From Chitinophaga deserti (lineage in GTDB: Bacteria > Bacteroidota > Bacteroidia > Chitinophagales > Chitinophagaceae): a DNA stretch of 64,000 bases. The notes under the pieces are model-generated. The model saw nothing but the letters and a program-made list of their open reading frames with translations. It was not told the DNA's origin and ran no database searches. This document shows positions 43,548 through 52,758 of this stretch, one piece after another. The position numbers and the translations under genes are program-made. Each line of letters opens with the position of its first letter. Within the stretch, counting starts at the first letter, position 1. The DNA lies in the NCBI RefSeq assembly GCF_003149455.1, contig NZ_QFFK01000001.1, positions 749,935-813,934 of the forward strand, in the 5' to 3' direction.

Positions 43548-45995
43548 ATGAAGAAAATTCTTATAATTCATTTCCTGCTCCTCACCGGACTCTGCTCCTC
43601 ATTTGGACAAGTGATTGATCCTGCGCAAATTCAGCAGATGAAAGTCGACGATCTGACGGATGAACAGGTTCGCCAGGTGGTAGTAGAAATGAAGAAAAAC
43701 AATATAGGTCTCCATCAGTTGAATGCATTTGCACAGCAAAAGGGCATCCCGCAATCTGAAGTGTCGAAACTGAGATCCCGAATCCGGAACCTCAATCTCG
43801 ATAAGGAGTTTTCTTCTGCCCCACAAACAGAATCGGAAGAAACAAGCCGTGGGATAGATATGGTAAAAATGACGAATGACGAAGGCGGAAAAGTGGAAGC
43901 GGTAGGCTCAAAAACCATCATCTTTGGTTCTGACTTGTTTACAAACAAAAACCTGACTTTCGAGCCTAACCTCAGAATGCCAACTCCAACTAACTACAGA
44001 CTTGCCGCCGGAGATGAAGTGATGATTGATGTTTATGGCTATTCCGAAGTACAGCACTCACTAAAAGTAAGTCCTGAAGGCTATGTCCGTATACCAAACA
44101 TCGGTCCGGTATACGTAAACGGACTAACTATGGAAGAGGCTAAAACCAGAATAACCAAGCAATTGGGTACGATATATAGCGGTATCAGATCTGGAAATAC
44201 TTTTGTACAGGTAACATTAGGTTCCATTCGCAGTATACAAGTCCTGCTTATTGGTGAAGTTGCAAGGCCCGGGACTTACACATTACCTTCTCTTGCCTCT
44301 ATTGCCAATGCATTATATGTTTCCGGCGGTCCCAATAGCAATGGTTCATTCCGTGCAATACAGGTTATCCGGAACGGTAACATAACCGCAACTTTTGATC
44401 TTTACGATTTCATTACCAAAGGCGATCTTACTAATAATATCATTTTGCAGGATCAGGATATTATTAAAATAAACCCTTACAAAACCAGAGTAACGCTGGA
44501 AGGCCAGGTAAAACGTCCTGCAATATTTGAAGTTAAAGAAGGGGAAACACTGGAAACCGTCCTGGGTTATGCCGGTGGATATACCGAACTGGCCTACCGT
44601 GATGTAATTCGCGCATCCAGAATAGCCAGTAAAGAAAGAGAGATTATTACTGTTTCTAAATCTGAGATCGGAGGATTTGCATTACATCCAGGTGACCGCT
44701 TCTTTGTAGATGCTATACTGGATCGCTTTTCCAATCGTGTTAGTATCACCGGTGCAGTATTCCACCCGGGCGATTACGCTCTTGAAAAAAGCATGACAAT
44801 CCTCGACCTGATTAAGAAAGCAGACGGCTTGATGGAAATCGCGTCTACATCCCGTGGTATTATCCGCAGAATGAAAGAAGATTATACACCTTCCATAATT
44901 AATTTCAACGTAGAAGATGTTATACAGGATAAGCAGAAAATTTTCCTGCAAAGAGAAGATAGTGTTGTAATATTTTCAAAATTACAGTTACAGGAGAAAT
45001 TCAAGGTTAAAATCGATGGACTGGTAAATAATGCCGGTTATTACGATTTTATGGACAGCATGAAGCTGGAAGATCTCGTACTGATCGCTGGGGGATTACG
45101 TGAAGCGGCTTCACTGAAACGCGTTGAGATCTCCCGGCGTATACGCGGTCGTGATTATATGCCAGCCGATTCTCAGAAAGCTATCGTACAACAATTCGAG
45201 ATCCGCAATGACCTTAGATCCAGTCCGGAAGCTTCTGAATTCATGCTTCAGCCTTTTGATGAAATCATTATCCGGAAATCACCAACTTACATCGAACAGG
45301 CCAGTGTGACGATTGATGGTGAAGTGGTTTATCCGGGCGGATATGTACTTAACAGCCGGAGTCAACGAATTTCGGATCTTTTGAGCCGTGCAGGCGGTTT
45401 AAAACCTGAATCTTATCCGGAAGGAGCAGTATTGTTAAGAAAAACTTTCACTAATTCTTCTGACAGTGCGCTGCTAAGTTACAAGCTTAGCGTTTTTAGC
45501 AGCAAACAAGGGGACACCAGTTCTCTCAGCCAGCTTGAAAATGCCATACTGAGGAAAGAACAACTCCTGAATATAGATCTTCAGGCAATTATAAAAAATC
45601 CAGGTTCCAAATACGACCTCTTCCTGGAAGAGGGAGATGTAATCAAAGTGCCTAAAAAACTACAGACAGTCCAGATTTTTGGAGAGATTTACTTCCCGAA
45701 AAAAGTCCGTTATGTGAAAAACATGGGCTTCCGGGAATATATCCGAAATGCTGGTGGCTACACTGCCAGCGCTTTAAAAAGGAGAAGCTATGTAATTTAT
45801 CCTAATGGTGAAGTAAAAAGCACCAAAAAAGCGTTCTTTTTCAACACATATCCGAAAGTTCGCCCCGGTTCAGAAATCTATGTGCCTTCCAGAAAAGATA
45901 AACGGGGAATAAACACAGGCGAAGCTATTGGCCTCACAGCCGGTATTGCCTCAATCGCCCTTGTTCTCGTAACGATTCTGGACAAAATCAAATAG
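43548..45995 (+). CDS. SLBB-domain polysaccharide export protein (Wza-like)
   Basis: This 815-residue protein has a signal peptide at about residues 1-21 (ending SSFGQ) and then a polysaccharide export domain at about 140-225 (YRLAAGDEVMIDVYGYSEVQ). About six SLBB repeats follow, recognisable by recurring GEVARPGTYTL-like cores: GQVKRPAIFEV, GAVFHPGDYAL, GLVNNAGYYDF, GEVVYPGGYVL and GEIYFPKKVRY. A final hydrophobic helix (about 788-812) anchors the C-terminus. The family forms the periplasmic and outer-membrane channel for capsule or exopolysaccharide. It is about twice as long as Wza and lacks a lipobox, a form common in Bacteroidota. It pairs with the Wzz-like gene that follows. Confidence 0.92.
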   Translation: MKKILIIHFLLLTGLCSSFGQVIDPAQIQQMKVDDLTDEQVRQVVVEMKKNNIGLHQLNAFAQQKGIPQSEVSKLRSRIRNLNLDKEFSSAPQTESEETSRGIDMVKMTNDEGGKVEAVGSKTIIFGSDLFTNKNLTFEPNLRMPTPTNYRLAAGDEVMIDVYGYSEVQHSLKVSPEGYVRIPNIGPVYVNGLTMEEAKTRITKQLGTIYSGIRSGNTFVQVTLGSIRSIQVLLIGEVARPGTYTLPSLASIANALYVSGGPNSNGSFRAIQVIRNGNITATFDLYDFITKGDLTNNIILQDQDIIKINPYKTRVTLEGQVKRPAIFEVKEGETLETVLGYAGGYTELAYRDVIRASRIASKEREIITVSKSEIGGFALHPGDRFFVDAILDRFSNRVSITGAVFHPGDYALEKSMTILDLIKKADGLMEIASTSRGIIRRMKEDYTPSIINFNVEDVIQDKQKIFLQREDSVVIFSKLQLQEKFKVKIDGLVNNAGYYDFMDSMKLEDLVLIAGGLREAASLKRVEISRRIRGRDYMPADSQKAIVQQFEIRNDLRSSPEASEFMLQPFDEIIIRKSPTYIEQASVTIDGEVVYPGGYVLNSRSQRISDLLSRAGGLKPESYPEGAVLLRKTFTNSSDSALLSYKLSVFSSKQGDTSSLSQLENAILRKEQLLNIDLQAIIKNPGSKYDLFLEEGDVIKVPKKLQTVQIFGEIYFPKKVRYVKNMGFREYIRNAGGYTASALKRRSYVIYPNGEVKSTKKAFFFNTYPKVRPGSEIYVPSRKDKRGINTGEAIGLTAGIASIALVLVTILDKIK

Positions 45996-46023
45996 TCGAC
46001 TATTGCAGTAAAAGTAATTTTTC

Positions 46024-47097
46024 ATGGATCCTGAAAACAAAATGACTAAACAAAACGATGAAATATCGTTAAAAGATGTAATCCTGAAGTCTCAGGACTG
46101 GCTGCAATATTTTTGGAAACGGAAATTCATACTTATTCTCGCTGGTATCCTCGGTGGCGGAATTGGTTTTCTCCTGGCCAGCCTGCAAAAGCCAAACTAT
46201 CCGGCGGAGCTGACTTTTGTACTTGAAGACACAAAAGGTTCTACATTAAGCAGTTATGCTGGCCTGGCCAGTCAATTCGGTATTGACCTCGGCTCTAATA
46301 GCAGCAGCGGGGTGTTTTCCGGAGATAATATTCTTCGGTTTCTGCAATCCAGACTGATGGTGGAAAAAACACTGCTTTCTTCTATAAACATTAATGGAAA
46401 AACTGTTACACTGGCTGATTATTACATTGAATTCAATGAGCTAAGGGATGGCTGGCAAGGGAAACCTGCTCTGAAAGACCTCCATTTTATTCCCGGTGTA
46501 CCCAGGTCAAAATTTTCGCTACAACAGGATAGTATCCTGCAGATTCTGTATAATTCCATTTCCAAGGCACATCTTGAGGTGTCCAAGCCGGATAAGAAAC
46601 TGAGCTTTATTTCCGTGAAATGCACTACAAAAGATGAATTGTTTTCCAAAACTTTCACCGAACGACTGGTAAAAGAAGCGACAAACTTTTATATCGAAAC
46701 AAAAACGCAAAAAAGTAAGTCGATCGTCGATAACCTGCAGATGAAAGCTGACAGTTTACTCACTTTACTCAATAAGAAAACTTTTTCCGTTGCGACTGCG
46801 CAGGATATGAACATGAATCCGGCCCGGAGTATTACGAATGTCAGTACAGAAATGTACGCCAGAGACAAGCTTGTACTGCAGACTATGTATGCTGAAGTTG
46901 TAAAGAATCTGGAGTTAAGTAAGATGTCAATGGCTCAGGAACGTCCTATCATGCAAATCGTGGATTCACCAATTTTACCATTGAAAAAGGAAAAGTTTGG
47001 TCGTCTTAAAGGAATTATCGCCGGTGGGTTTATTGCAGGCCTGCTTATGCTGGCCTGGATAATCATTCGCCGGTTATACAGGGAAATCATGGGATAA
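46024..47097 (+). CDS. Wzz-type chain-length determinant / co-polymerase
   Basis: This 357-residue inner-membrane protein has a membrane segment at about residues 37-54 (ILILAGILGGGIGFLLA) and another near the C-terminus (about 331-350, GFIAGLLMLAWIII). A large periplasmic helical domain lies between, the plan of Wzz/Wzc co-polymerases. No tyrosine-kinase domain or tyrosine tail is present, so it is a kinase-free form. It follows the export protein by 28 bases and probably controls chain length together with it. A terminator-like hairpin follows. Confidence 0.87.
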   Translation: MDPENKMTKQNDEISLKDVILKSQDWLQYFWKRKFILILAGILGGGIGFLLASLQKPNYPAELTFVLEDTKGSTLSSYAGLASQFGIDLGSNSSSGVFSGDNILRFLQSRLMVEKTLLSSININGKTVTLADYYIEFNELRDGWQGKPALKDLHFIPGVPRSKFSLQQDSILQILYNSISKAHLEVSKPDKKLSFISVKCTTKDELFSKTFTERLVKEATNFYIETKTQKSKSIVDNLQMKADSLLTLLNKKTFSVATAQDMNMNPARSITNVSTEMYARDKLVLQTMYAEVVKNLELSKMSMAQERPIMQIVDSPILPLKKEKFGRLKGIIAGGFIAGLLMLAWIIIRRLYREIMG

Positions 47098-47132
47098 TGT
47101 AACAACATTCAAGCCCTGCATTTAGTAAATAT

Positions 47133-47166
47133 TTGCTTTTGTACCCCGAAAGCAATTTGTTTTTTT
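47133..47166 (+). terminator. Terminator or attenuator hairpin before the nonulosonate operon
   Basis: TTGCTTT / AAAGCAA (47133-47139 and 47149-47155) with a nine-base loop is followed by a T-rich tract including six T in a row. The stem is short, so termination may be partial, separating the assembly genes from the sugar-synthesis operon. Confidence 0.5.
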
Positions 47167-47209
47167 AACAGAACCCAATCTAAAAATCCGAAAAACCGCA
47201 CCAATAGCA

Positions 47210-48358
47210 ATGGAACTTCAAAAAGTAGAATCATTCATCAGAAGCGCCTTTAATAACCAGGAAGGATTTATTCCCTTGCATGAACCCCGCTTTTTAGGCA
47301 ATGAAAAGCGATACCTGATGGAGACAATTGACACTACGTTTGTATCATCTACTGGCCCCTTTGTCAATAAGTTTGAAGAAATAATGGCTGCGTTCACCGG
47401 CGCCCGCTATGCAGTTGCCATTGTAAATGGAACCGCCGCCCTTCACCTGGCACTGGTTCTGGCCGGAGTAGAACATGGTGATGAAGTGATTACTCAGCCA
47501 CTTACATTTGTGGCTACTGCCAATGCAATAACACATGCCGGTGGAAAGCCCGTGTTTGTTGATGTAGACCGGGATACTATGGGCATGTCTCCTATTGCAT
47601 TGCAAAATTTCCTTGATGCTAATGCGGAAATCCGGGGTGATGGTCACAGTTATAATAAAACTACTGGTAAACGGATTGCAGCCTGCCTCCCCATGCATAC
47701 TTTCGGATTCCCCCTCCGGATCAATGAAATAGCAGATATCTGCACAAAATATAATATTCCGTTGGTGGAAGATGCAGCGGAATCACTTGGCAGCACCGTG
47801 GATGGCCGGCATACAGGTACTATCGGACTGCTTGGAACTTTCAGCTTTAATGGTAATAAAACTGTTACCTGTGGCGGTGGCGGTGCCATAGTAACGAATG
47901 ACGAAGTGCTTGGTAAAAAAGCGAAGCATATTTCTACAACCGCGAAAGTCCCGCATGCCTGGGAGTACATGCATGATTTTGTAGGTTACAACTATAGGAT
48001 GCCCAATTTGAATGCAGCTCTGGCAGTAGCCCAATTAGAGCAATTGCCATCATTTCTGGAAAATAAACGTCAGCTTGCTGCCATGTATTCTTCCTTCTTC
48101 CGCGATTCAGACATTCTGTTCGTAGATGAACCGAGTAACAGTGTAGCCAATTTCTGGCTAAACACACTCATTTTACCTAACGCAAATGCTAAAAATGAGT
48201 TTCTCCGACATATGAATGAGAAAGGTATTATGTGCCGGCCTATTTGGCAGCTCATGAACAGGCTTCCCATGTATGCCCAATGCCAGACTGGCGATCTCAC
48301 AAATGCAGCCTGGCTGGAAGAAAGAGTAGTGAATATTCCCAGCAGTGTAAGAGTTTAA
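47210..48358 (+). CDS. legC: LegC-type PLP aminotransferase (DegT/DnrJ/EryC1 family)
   Basis: This 382-residue fold-type I aminotransferase makes a 4-amino sugar from a 4-keto-6-deoxy nucleotide sugar. The PLP lysine is Lys217 in FSFNGNKTVTCGGGG, and Asp188 (PLVEDAAESLGS) holds the cofactor. The start PLHEPRFLGNEKRYL and the motif CRPIWQLMNRLPMY are typical of the LegC subfamily. It heads a run of genes that matches the legionaminic acid route, in which LegC acts after the dehydratase LegB. LegB itself is not found here. Confidence 0.87.
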   Translation: MELQKVESFIRSAFNNQEGFIPLHEPRFLGNEKRYLMETIDTTFVSSTGPFVNKFEEIMAAFTGARYAVAIVNGTAALHLALVLAGVEHGDEVITQPLTFVATANAITHAGGKPVFVDVDRDTMGMSPIALQNFLDANAEIRGDGHSYNKTTGKRIAACLPMHTFGFPLRINEIADICTKYNIPLVEDAAESLGSTVDGRHTGTIGLLGTFSFNGNKTVTCGGGGAIVTNDEVLGKKAKHISTTAKVPHAWEYMHDFVGYNYRMPNLNAALAVAQLEQLPSFLENKRQLAAMYSSFFRDSDILFVDEPSNSVANFWLNTLILPNANAKNEFLRHMNEKGIMCRPIWQLMNRLPMYAQCQTGDLTNAAWLEERVVNIPSSVRV

Positions 48359-48384
48359 GTATTTTTAAATAGAACATTGCCTCA

Positions 48385-49020
48385 ATGAAACGTAAGTTAA
48401 TACTGGTTGGTGGTGGTGGACATGCCAAATCCTGCATTGCAACGATAGAAAATAGCGATGAATGGGAATTGCATGGCATACTTGATCAATCATCCAGAAT
48501 AGGTACCGCTATTCTGGGATATCCCGTGATTGGTAGTGATAGCGATATTGCCACACTGGCGAAGGAGGACTACTGGTTCTTGATTGCTGTTGGTCAGATT
48601 AACGACCCCGCAGTCCGTATTAAATGTTATAATCAGTTGTGTAATGTAAATGCACGGATCGCCACTGTAATTTCAAACTTTGCACAAATGTCCAGGTTTG
48701 CAGAAATTGGACAGGGGACAATCGTTCTTCACGGAGCCAAGATCAATGCGGATGCAAAAACCGGTGTTAATTGCATAATAAATACAAATGCCAATATTGA
48801 GCATGATGCACAGATTGGAGATCACGTACACATTTCAACCGGTGCCATCATAAACGGAGGTTGCAGGATTGGAAATGGTGTTTTCATTGGTAGCGGTGCC
48901 GTGATTGTACAAGGTGTAACGATTCCGGATAACACCGTTATCGGCGCCGGTACGGTTATTTATAAAAACGTCCAGGAGAAGGGTGTATATGCCCCCGCTC
49001 CGTTTATCAGAATAAAATAA
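48385..49020 (+). CDS. NeuD/LegH-like sugar N- or O-acyltransferase
   Basis: This 211-residue protein has an N-terminal Rossmann-like part (LILVGGGGHAKSCIATI) that binds the nucleotide part of the sugar and a C-terminal left-handed beta-helix of hexapeptide repeats (INADAKTGVNCIINTNANIE, then GNGVFIGSGAVIV). This is the NeuD/PglD/LegH plan of acetyl-CoA-dependent transferases. In the legionaminic route LegH acetylates the 4-amino group made by LegC, and the position directly after the LegC gene fits. An O-acetyltransferase role (NeuD) is the alternative. The next gene starts three bases after its stop. Confidence 0.85.
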   Translation: MKRKLILVGGGGHAKSCIATIENSDEWELHGILDQSSRIGTAILGYPVIGSDSDIATLAKEDYWFLIAVGQINDPAVRIKCYNQLCNVNARIATVISNFAQMSRFAEIGQGTIVLHGAKINADAKTGVNCIINTNANIEHDAQIGDHVHISTGAIINGGCRIGNGVFIGSGAVIVQGVTIPDNTVIGAGTVIYKNVQEKGVYAPAPFIRIK

Positions 49021-49023
49021 ACT

Positions 49024-50031
49024 ATGAGAAAAACCATCATCATCGCAGAAGCAGGTGTCAACCACAACGGAGATCTGGAAAAAGCGAAACAGCTGATCGA
49101 TGCGGCGGCGGCAGCAAAAGTGGAATACGTAAAATTTCAGACATTTAAGGCAAGTAAACTTGTTACGAAACAAGCTTCCAAAGCAGAATACCAAATCAAA
49201 GCAGAGGCTGGTGAAAGTAATTCGCAATTGGAAATGCTCCGGAAACTGGAGCTGGATGAATCTGCTCATCACGAATTAATTGCTTACTGCAAATCGAAAA
49301 ATATTGAGTTTCTGTCAACCCCATTCGATCTTGACAGCATCGAACTGTTAGTTTCGCTCGGTATCACTTTAGGCAAGATTCCCTCCGGCGAGATCACAAA
49401 TCTCCCTTACCTCCGTGCTATGGCGCGCGCCTTTCCTCAGCTGATACTTTCTACCGGAATGGCTACGCTTGATGAAATCGGGGAAGCAGTAAGTGCCCTG
49501 ATTGAAGCAGGTGCAAAAAAAGAAAACTTAACTATCCTGCATTGCAATACAGAATATCCGACCCCTATGAAGGATGTAAATCTGTTAGCTATGTTACAAA
49601 TCCGCGAACGTTTCGGTGTTGCGACAGGATACTCTGATCATACCCTCGGTACTGAAATCCCCATTGCAGCAGTTGCATTAGGAGCCACAGTTATCGAAAA
49701 ACATTTCACTCTCGACAGAAATTTACCAGGCCCCGACCATAAAGCTTCACTGGAACCTGTTGAACTGGCTTATATGAGTTCCTGCATCAGGAATATTGAA
49801 GCCGCACTCGGCCAGGCAGACAAAAAACCCTCGCCATCAGAAATTAAGAATATGGCGGCAGCCCGCAAGAGTATTGTAGCCGCCCGCAATATTAAAAAAG
49901 GGGAAAAATTTGATGCAAATAATCTTACCGTTAAACGTCCCGGAACGGGTATCAGCCCCATGAAGTGGGACGAAGTCGTAGGTAAAACTGCAGTAATGGA
50001 TTTTGAAGCAGACGAAATCATTCAGTTATGA
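49024..50031 (+). CDS. neuB: NeuB/LegI-type nonulosonic acid synthase
   Basis: This 335-residue enzyme condenses a six-carbon 2,4-diacetamido or N-acetyl sugar with phosphoenolpyruvate to make a nine-carbon nonulosonic acid. The barrel shows IIIAEAGVNHNGDLEKAKQ, EYVKFQTFKASKLV, and the metal and PEP region STPFDLDSIE. LGATVIEKHFTLDR and GPDHKASLEP are signature segments. The last 55 residues are the antifreeze-like SAF domain (SIVAARNIKKGEKF). Whether the product is sialic, legionaminic or a related acid depends on upstream enzymes; the LegC-like neighbour favours legionaminic type. Its stop overlaps the next start by four bases. Confidence 0.93.
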   Translation: MRKTIIIAEAGVNHNGDLEKAKQLIDAAAAAKVEYVKFQTFKASKLVTKQASKAEYQIKAEAGESNSQLEMLRKLELDESAHHELIAYCKSKNIEFLSTPFDLDSIELLVSLGITLGKIPSGEITNLPYLRAMARAFPQLILSTGMATLDEIGEAVSALIEAGAKKENLTILHCNTEYPTPMKDVNLLAMLQIRERFGVATGYSDHTLGTEIPIAAVALGATVIEKHFTLDRNLPGPDHKASLEPVELAYMSSCIRNIEAALGQADKKPSPSEIKNMAAARKSIVAARNIKKGEKFDANNLTVKRPGTGISPMKWDEVVGKTAVMDFEADEIIQL

Positions 50032-51203
50032 GCGTAAGGAAAATCTGCGTCATTACCGGCACACGTGCCGAATATGGGCTTCTTTACTGGACCATGAAAG
50101 CGTTGGAAAAAGCACCTGAAATTGAACTCCAGGTGCTGGCTACTGGTATGCATCTATCACCGGAATTCGGCATGACCTACCGTCAAATCGAACAGGACGG
50201 ATTCCGTATTAATAAGAAAGTGGAGATGCTGGTTTCTGCAGACACCCCAGCAGGTATAGCTAAAAGCATGGGACTTGGAATGATTGGATATGCTGATGCT
50301 TTAGCAGAGCTCCAGCCCGACATAGTGCTCGTTCTGGGTGACCGCTTCGAGATCTTTTCGGCCGCAAGCGCAGCAATGATCCACCGAATCCCAATAGCAC
50401 ACTGTCATGGAGGCGAAGCTACAGAGGGTTTGATCGACGAACCTATCCGCCATAGCATCACCAAAATGTCACATATACACTTTACAGCTACTGATATATT
50501 CCGTAATCGGGTCATACAGCTGGGAGAGCAACCAGAGCACGTATATAATGTTGGCGGACTTGGAATTGAAAACATCAATAAGTTATCTCTTCTGAATAAA
50601 AAGGCTTTTGAAGAAAGTATTGATTTTCAACTGGGGAAAAAGAATCTGCTGATAACCTTCCATCCAGTGACTTTTGAAAAATCTTCTGCGGAAATTCAAT
50701 TCAAATCGCTCCTACAGGCACTTGATGAACGGGAAGACACAAATCTTATTTTCACAAAAGCCAATGCAGACACCGACGGCCGAATCATCAACCAGTTGAT
50801 TGACGAATTCGTACTGGCGAATAAACATAAAGCCATAGCCTTTACCTCACTGGGGCAGCTACGATACCTTTCTTCTCTTCAGCATGTAGACGCAGTGGTA
50901 GGCAATTCTTCCAGCGGGCTTGTGGAAGTACCTTCGTTTAAAATTCCTACGATCAATATCGGGGACCGACAACGGGGGCGCCCAACGGCAGAAAGTGTTA
51001 TCTCTTGCGGTCCTGACTATTCTTCTATTAAACTGGCATTGGAGATGGCATATTCAGAAAACTTCCGTAAAAAATTACCAGACATTCATAACCCGTATGG
51101 AACCGGCAACTCGTCAGACAGAATTGTAGAAGTCCTGCGCAATGTGAAAATAGAAGATCTGATAAAGAAAAAATTTTACGACTTGCAATTCAACATACAA
51201 TGA
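50028..51203 (+). CDS. neuC: NeuC/LegG-type hydrolysing nucleotide-sugar 2-epimerase
   Basis: This 391-residue enzyme hydrolyses and 2-epimerises a nucleotide-linked HexNAc, giving the free ManNAc-type sugar for NeuB. The signature regions are ICVITGTRAEYGLLYW, VLVLGDRFEIFSAASAA, the histidine-rich PIAHCHGGEATEGLIDEPIR (catalytic region), and AVVGNSSSGLVEVPSFKIPT. The length is normal for this GT-B-fold family. In the legionaminic pathway the LegG form acts on the 2,4-diacetamido nucleotide sugar. It overlaps both neighbours by four bases (ATGA), so its synthesis is coupled to NeuB and the formyltransferase. Confidence 0.92.
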   Translation: MSVRKICVITGTRAEYGLLYWTMKALEKAPEIELQVLATGMHLSPEFGMTYRQIEQDGFRINKKVEMLVSADTPAGIAKSMGLGMIGYADALAELQPDIVLVLGDRFEIFSAASAAMIHRIPIAHCHGGEATEGLIDEPIRHSITKMSHIHFTATDIFRNRVIQLGEQPEHVYNVGGLGIENINKLSLLNKKAFEESIDFQLGKKNLLITFHPVTFEKSSAEIQFKSLLQALDEREDTNLIFTKANADTDGRIINQLIDEFVLANKHKAIAFTSLGQLRYLSSLQHVDAVVGNSSSGLVEVPSFKIPTINIGDRQRGRPTAESVISCGPDYSSIKLALEMAYSENFRKKLPDIHNPYGTGNSSDRIVEVLRNVKIEDLIKKKFYDLQFNIQ

Positions 51204-52087
51204 GAATAGTTTTCATCGGAACTGTCGAATTTTCTTTTAATACTCTGCAACATCTGATAAATGGAGGTGCTGAAGTTGTGGGGGTATGCACACGCGCGGC
51301 ATCAGATTTTAATGCAGATTATCGCGATCTGACTCCATTGTGTGAACAACATGGTATTCCTTATAAACATGTCCGGGATATTAACCATCCTAATAATGTG
51401 CAATTTATTCGTGAATTGAAGCCGGATGTAATTTATTGCTTTGGGTGGTCCAGTTTGTTAAAGGAAGACATTCTGAGAATTGCTCCACTTGGAGTAATCG
51501 GGTTCCATCCTGCAGCTTTACCTTATAACAAAGGCAGACATCCACTAATCTGGGCACTCGTACTTGGGCTGCAGCAGACGGCTTCAACCTTCTTTTTTAT
51601 GGATGAAGGTGCTGATACCGGTGACATATTGTCCCAGGAACCAATTTCTATCAGTTCTGAAGATACAGCTGGCACACTGTATGAGAAAATGACAGAAATT
51701 GCCCTTAGACAAATTGCTGAATTCACTATATCACTGGCGAACAATACATACAAACGTATTCAGCAACCAACTAATACAGGCAACAGCTGGAGAAAGAGAG
51801 GTATTGCTGACGGGAAGATAGATTTTAGATTGCATAGCTCTACAATCTGCAATCTTGTAAGGGCATTGACAACCCCATATGTTGGAGCACATATCGATAC
51901 GCCAAATGGAGAGGTAAAAGTGTGGAAAGCGTCAGAGGAGCAGGTGGATCAAAACAATATTGAACCAGGTAAGGTCATTGGCCTGGATGGTGAAAAAATT
52001 CAAGTTAAAACGGCAAATAGCTCCGTATGGTTGATCCGGCATTCGTTTGGAACAGCGGACATGCCTAAAATAGGAGATTATCTATGA
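51200..52087 (+). CDS. Formyltransferase-family enzyme, probable sugar N-formyltransferase
   Basis: This 295-residue protein has an N-terminal formyl-transfer domain at about residues 1-190 and a small C-terminal domain like that of methionyl-tRNA formyltransferase. It would use 10-formyltetrahydrofolate to formylate an amino group. The motif GVIGFHPAALPYNKGRHPL holds the catalytic His and LPxxxG loop, and FFMDEGADTGDIL holds the conserved Asp. In classical enzymes an Asn stands two positions before that His; here it is Gly. Sitting between NeuC and a PIG-L deacetylase, with four-base overlaps on both sides, it very likely acts on the nonulosonic acid or its precursor. The exact target nitrogen is unknown. 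Confidence 0.85.
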   Translation: MRIVFIGTVEFSFNTLQHLINGGAEVVGVCTRAASDFNADYRDLTPLCEQHGIPYKHVRDINHPNNVQFIRELKPDVIYCFGWSSLLKEDILRIAPLGVIGFHPAALPYNKGRHPLIWALVLGLQQTASTFFFMDEGADTGDILSQEPISISSEDTAGTLYEKMTEIALRQIAEFTISLANNTYKRIQQPTNTGNSWRKRGIADGKIDFRLHSSTICNLVRALTTPYVGAHIDTPNGEVKVWKASEEQVDQNNIEPGKVIGLDGEKIQVKTANSSVWLIRHSFGTADMPKIGDYL

Positions 52088-52758
52088 GTAAAGTTATTGT
52101 TATAGCTGCGCACCCTGATGATGAAGTACTTGGTGTCGGTGGCACCATGATGAAGCATGTCGCACAGGGAGATGAAGTTTATTGGCTAATTGTAACCGGA
52201 CTTCATGAGGAACATGGCTTTTCCCGGGAAAGAATAGCCAGTCGAAACGCGGAAATTGAAATTGTTGCTAAAGAATTGGGTATCAAGTCTACTTATAAGC
52301 TGGATTATCCTACAATGTCATTAACTTCAGGCAGTCTGCAAACGCTTATCCCGGAAATATCTGCCATTTTTTCGAATGTGGAGCCGGATACAATTTATTG
52401 CCTGAATCGGTCAGATGCTCACTCGGATCACCGTGTGATTTTCGACGCTGTAATGGCTTGTACAAAATCATTCAGATATCCTTTTATAAAAAAAGTGTTA
52501 ATGTATGAGTGTATTTCCGAAACCGAGTTCGCCCCTGCACTTTTTGAGAAGGTTTTTATTCCAAACTACTTTGTAGATATCTCCTCCTACATTGACAAAA
52601 AACTGGAATTAATGAAAGTGTATGAATCAGAGATCGGTGATCATCCATTTCCAAGAAGCCTGGACAATATCCGGGCACTTGCTCATTTCAGGGGAGCCAG
52701 TGTGGGCGTTCATTATGCGGAAGCCTTTCAATTGATAAAATTTATAGATAAAGGATGA
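52084..52758 (+). CDS. PIG-L/LmbE-type deacetylase
   Basis: This 224-residue zinc-dependent N-deacetylase has the metal and catalytic motif AAHPDDEVLGVGGTMM at residues 8-23 and the third ligand in NRSDAHSDHRVIFDAV at about residue 119. It is of the GlcNAc-PI/bacillithiol deacetylase family. Coupled by four-base overlaps to the formyltransferase before and the PtmE-like gene after, it could remove an N-acetyl group so that formyl can be added. Alternatively it could deacetylate GlcNAc at an early step. No signal peptide is seen, so it acts in the cytoplasm. Confidence 0.9.
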   Translation: MSKVIVIAAHPDDEVLGVGGTMMKHVAQGDEVYWLIVTGLHEEHGFSRERIASRNAEIEIVAKELGIKSTYKLDYPTMSLTSGSLQTLIPEISAIFSNVEPDTIYCLNRSDAHSDHRVIFDAVMACTKSFRYPFIKKVLMYECISETEFAPALFEKVFIPNYFVDISSYIDKKLELMKVYESEIGDHPFPRSLDNIRALAHFRGASVGVHYAEAFQLIKFIDKG

